Positions 62,210 to 64,000 of a stretch of 64,000 nucleotides of DNA are shown piece after piece (position 1 is the stretch's first letter; every line of letters begins with the position of its first letter). The notes under the pieces are model-generated. The model was not told where the DNA came from, made no database searches, and saw only the letters and a program-made list of their open reading frames with translations. The DNA is from Ningiella ruwaisensis (GTDB lineage: Bacteria; Pseudomonadota; Gammaproteobacteria; Enterobacterales; Alteromonadaceae). Location of the stretch: positions 62,001 to 126,000 of the forward strand of contig NZ_RAHT01000006.1 in assembly GCF_004798935.1 (NCBI RefSeq), in the 5' to 3' direction. Position numbers and translations under genes: made by a program.

Positions 62210-63127
62210 CTATACATTCTCACTTTCAAGATATTGCGAAAGATAAGCAAACGCATGATCAATAAACTTTCTAACAACCGGTCGTTGGTTATTTCGATGT
62301 GTAAATGCTATCGCCAAGTCTGCCGCTCTCGCATAATAGTCGGGTAGAATTGGCCGAAGTCTCTCTGAACCTTTACCTCGAGACACAAAATCGGGCAAAA
62401 CTGCAATAAGATTACTGTTTTCCAAAGCGCTTTTGATAAGCCAAGGATTCATACAAACAATCTTGGCGTTTACAGTAAGCTCTAATTCATCAATGGAGTC
62501 ATTAAACAGCTTGATACGGGTATTCTTGCTATCACCAGCGTAGAGCAGCGCGAATGGATGCGTTGCCAGTTCACTTGGATGTGTGACTACAAGTTTGTTT
62601 TCGATATCAACATATAGCTTTGTTCTGACCTGGGTTATTTTTTTCAAGATTACTGTATTGTGCTCAGTCGTACCTACTTTAAAACCTACATCGATTTGCT
62701 TGTTCGCATAGTCTGTTTGCTCATCACTGAGTATTATCTCAAATGTAACGTTTGGGTAATGTTTTATAAAATCAGAAATGAGCCCTCCCAATACTAGTTG
62801 CCCTAAAATTACAGGTGCTGTAACGCGAACATTGCCAGATATTGTATTCGTGTTTTCTGAAATATTCGAATTGAGCAGTTCTAATTCATCTAAAATACTG
62901 GTCGCGTGACGCAAGAAAATCTGTCCAATGTTAGTTACTTTTACACCTCGTGTATTACGGTGGAAAAGTAATGCCCCTGCTTTACCTTCAATTTCTTTTA
63001 GGCGTCGGCTGAGAGTAGCGATTGGCATCTTCAACTGTTTAGCTGCTGCTGTTATAGAGAGTGTACCTGCCAACACAACTATTATCTGAGCGTCGGAGAA
63101 GTTTGATAAAAGTGTTCCGTTTTTCAC
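62210..63127 (-). CDS. LysR-family transcriptional regulator
   Basis: The protein has 305 residues. The N-terminal helix-turn-helix is LSITAAAKQLKMPIATLSRRLKEIE, followed by GALLFHRNTRGVKVT and a linker helix, then the two-lobed periplasmic-binding-type effector domain. It should bind DNA as a tetramer and respond to a small ligand. It is divergent from the YcaC-like hydrolase gene with an 85-bp shared upstream region, the usual layout for a LysR regulator and its target. Confidence 0.92.
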   Translation of the reverse strand: MKNGTLLSNFSDAQIIVVLAGTLSITAAAKQLKMPIATLSRRLKEIEGKAGALLFHRNTRGVKVTNIGQIFLRHATSILDELELLNSNISENTNTISGNVRVTAPVILGQLVLGGLISDFIKHYPNVTFEIILSDEQTDYANKQIDVGFKVGTTEHNTVILKKITQVRTKLYVDIENKLVVTHPSELATHPFALLYAGDSKNTRIKLFNDSIDELELTVNAKIVCMNPWLIKSALENSNLIAVLPDFVSRGKGSERLRPILPDYYARAADLAIAFTHRNNQRPVVRKFIDHAFAYLSQYLESENV

Positions 63128-63212
63128 AATTATTATTTCCAGTTTTGCAGGGTACTGCTTTTTTTTTGCGATGATATGTTTACGTTATCTAACAAAAAAG
63201 GATGATAAATAT

Positions 63213-63896
63213 ATGACTTTACCCTCAAGTGAATTGACAGCTGAAAATTGCGTTTTTTTAATGATAGATCACCAATCTGGTTTATTTCAGTTTTTAACTT
63301 CGGTTGATCCCCTTCAACTGAAAAATAATATTTTAGGACATGCCAAAACTGCAAAAGCGTTTAATATTCCAGTTATTATGGGAACAAGCTGGCCAACAGG
63401 GCCGAACGGCCCTACGATGCCTGAGTTAACTGCTTTATTTCCCGACGTCGAAATTATTGATCGCCCATATGTAAATTTTTGGCGAGATGAAAAATCACGA
63501 AAGGCTGTTGAAGCGACAGGAAGAAAAAATTTAGTAATATCCGGATTGGCAACTGAAGTTTGCGCAGCATTCCCTGCCATTTCTGCATTAAGAGATGGTT
63601 ACGAGGTCTATGTAGTTATAGATGCCTGCGCCGATTTTAATGAATTGATTACTCAAGTCACCATACAGCGATTAGCTTCTGCCGGTGCCATTGTAACAAC
63701 TTGGGTGGCGGTATTAGCTGAACTAGCGGGAAACACAGAACAAAATGGTAAGCATATAGGTCAGTTACTAAGTGACCATGTTGGTCAGTATTACGCCGCC
63801 ATGAATAGCTTTTTGGGGTCTGCGAAAAATGCTGAAAATGTTAAGAAAGCACTAGAATTTAATAAAATCCCTCCGATAAGTGCACCTGGATTATAA
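63213..63896 (+). CDS. Cysteine hydrolase, YcaC-like (isochorismatase superfamily)
   Basis: The protein has 227 residues from the ATG at 63213, with AAGGATG upstream. It aligns by eye with E. coli YcaC: catalytic Asp19 in VFLMIDHQSGLF, the segment TGPNGPTMPEL and Cys117 in ISGLATEVCAAFPA. The third residue (Lys) of the triad was not confidently placed. YcaC has no settled substrate, and relatives hydrolyse amides or isochorismate. The divergent LysR gene likely regulates it. Confidence 0.85.
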   Translation: MTLPSSELTAENCVFLMIDHQSGLFQFLTSVDPLQLKNNILGHAKTAKAFNIPVIMGTSWPTGPNGPTMPELTALFPDVEIIDRPYVNFWRDEKSRKAVEATGRKNLVISGLATEVCAAFPAISALRDGYEVYVVIDACADFNELITQVTIQRLASAGAIVTTWVAVLAELAGNTEQNGKHIGQLLSDHVGQYYAAMNSFLGSAKNAENVKKALEFNKIPPISAPGL

Positions 63897-63915
63897 AGTT
63901 TGTAATTTATTGAAG

Positions 63916-63955
63916 ACCCTTTACTAAATTTTGTTGTTAATAAAAATTCAAGGGT
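63916..63955 (+). terminator. Possible hairpin terminator of the YcaC-like gene
   Basis: Arms ACCCTT/AAGGGT and AATTTT/AAAATT nest around a 9-10-base loop, 20 bp after the stop codon. There is no long T-run. Confidence 0.4.
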
Positions 63956-63961
63956 TGCTCT

Positions 63962-64000
63962 CTAACAAAGCGAGATAAACAATCGTTTAAAGCTGGTTAG
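63962..64000. other. Dyad at the window edge resembling part of an attC site
   Basis: CTAAC (63962-63966) and GTTAG (63996-64000) are inverted, with TAAAC/GTTTA nested inside (63976-63980 and 63985-63989). The pattern YAAC...GTTR recalls integron attC ends, but only 39 bp are visible and it is shorter than usual. Confidence 0.25.

Overview
The window looks like chromosomal DNA of a marine gammaproteobacterium, most likely of the Alteromonadales (Alteromonadaceae-like). The basis is an AT-leaning composition, gltX next to tRNA-Ala/tRNA-Glu genes, an NhaD-type Na+/H+ antiporter, a bioA/bioBFCD locus, a glrK-qseG-glrR set, a class II DAHP synthase, and many c-di-GMP and secreted proteins. No prophage, transposase, plasmid or CRISPR array was found. 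Assignments come from reading motifs by eye; no database search was run.

Layout. 0-4 kb: a c-di-GMP REC-PAS-GGDEF-EAL protein (cut by the left edge) converges on a PAS histidine kinase. 4.2-6.9 kb: gltX with a downstream tRNA-Ala/Glu/Glu unit, then an oppositely oriented tRNA-Val unit containing two perfect genes and several decayed or partial copies. 7-14.3 kb: an MBL-rhodanese sulfur protein, a membrane diguanylate cyclase translationally coupled to a 5'-nucleotidase-like protein that has lost its metal ligands, a CvrA-type K+/H+ antiporter and a DUF3135 protein. 14.4-20 kb: a methyltransferase, an MshA-like pilin, a Cu/Zn permease, NhaD and a cysteine desulfhydrase-like PLP enzyme. 20-23 kb: unrecognised genes, including a secreted protein with a TonB-box-like segment and a two-gene unit encoding a CorA-shaped membrane protein. 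23-26.3 kb: a sugar-oxidation operon (GMC oxidoreductase, gluconate-2-dehydrogenase subunit 3-like protein, DUF1080 lipoprotein). 26.4-31.5 kb: a thiamine-binding-like protein, a periplasmic DsrE protein, an Atm1-type exporter, DAHP synthase and a BtuD/HmuV-like ATPase. 31.7-38.5 kb: glpK, a DUF1501/DUF1800 pair, a spondin-like surface protein, a BtuC-like permease and a low-molecular-weight phosphatase. 38.7-44.8 kb: the complete biotin locus with a candidate BirA operator. 44.8-48.6 kb: the GlrK/QseG/GlrR sigma-54 regulatory set and an EF-hand protein. 49-58 kb: asnS, an RND efflux pair, a stand-alone CheB and a ThrE-type exporter. 58-64 kb: a second diguanylate cyclase, a large secreted M12-like metalloprotease with a duplicated C-terminal domain, a three-copy palindromic repeat, and a divergent LysR / YcaC-like hydrolase pair. 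An attC-like dyad touches the right edge.

Functional themes. Second-messenger signalling recurs (three GGDEF proteins, two histidine kinases). Biotin synthesis is complete for bioA, B, F, C and D, with no bioH visible. The most promising candidate for an undescribed system is the pseudo-5'-nucleotidase plus diguanylate cyclase pair (8541-11683). The cyclase has a TorS-like helical periplasmic sensor, and its partner looks like a catalytically dead, secreted nucleotide-binding protein, so together they could form a periplasmic ligand sensor that controls c-di-GMP. Second choices are the CorA-shaped two-gene unit (21051-22768) and the tRNA-Val relic array (6426-6856).
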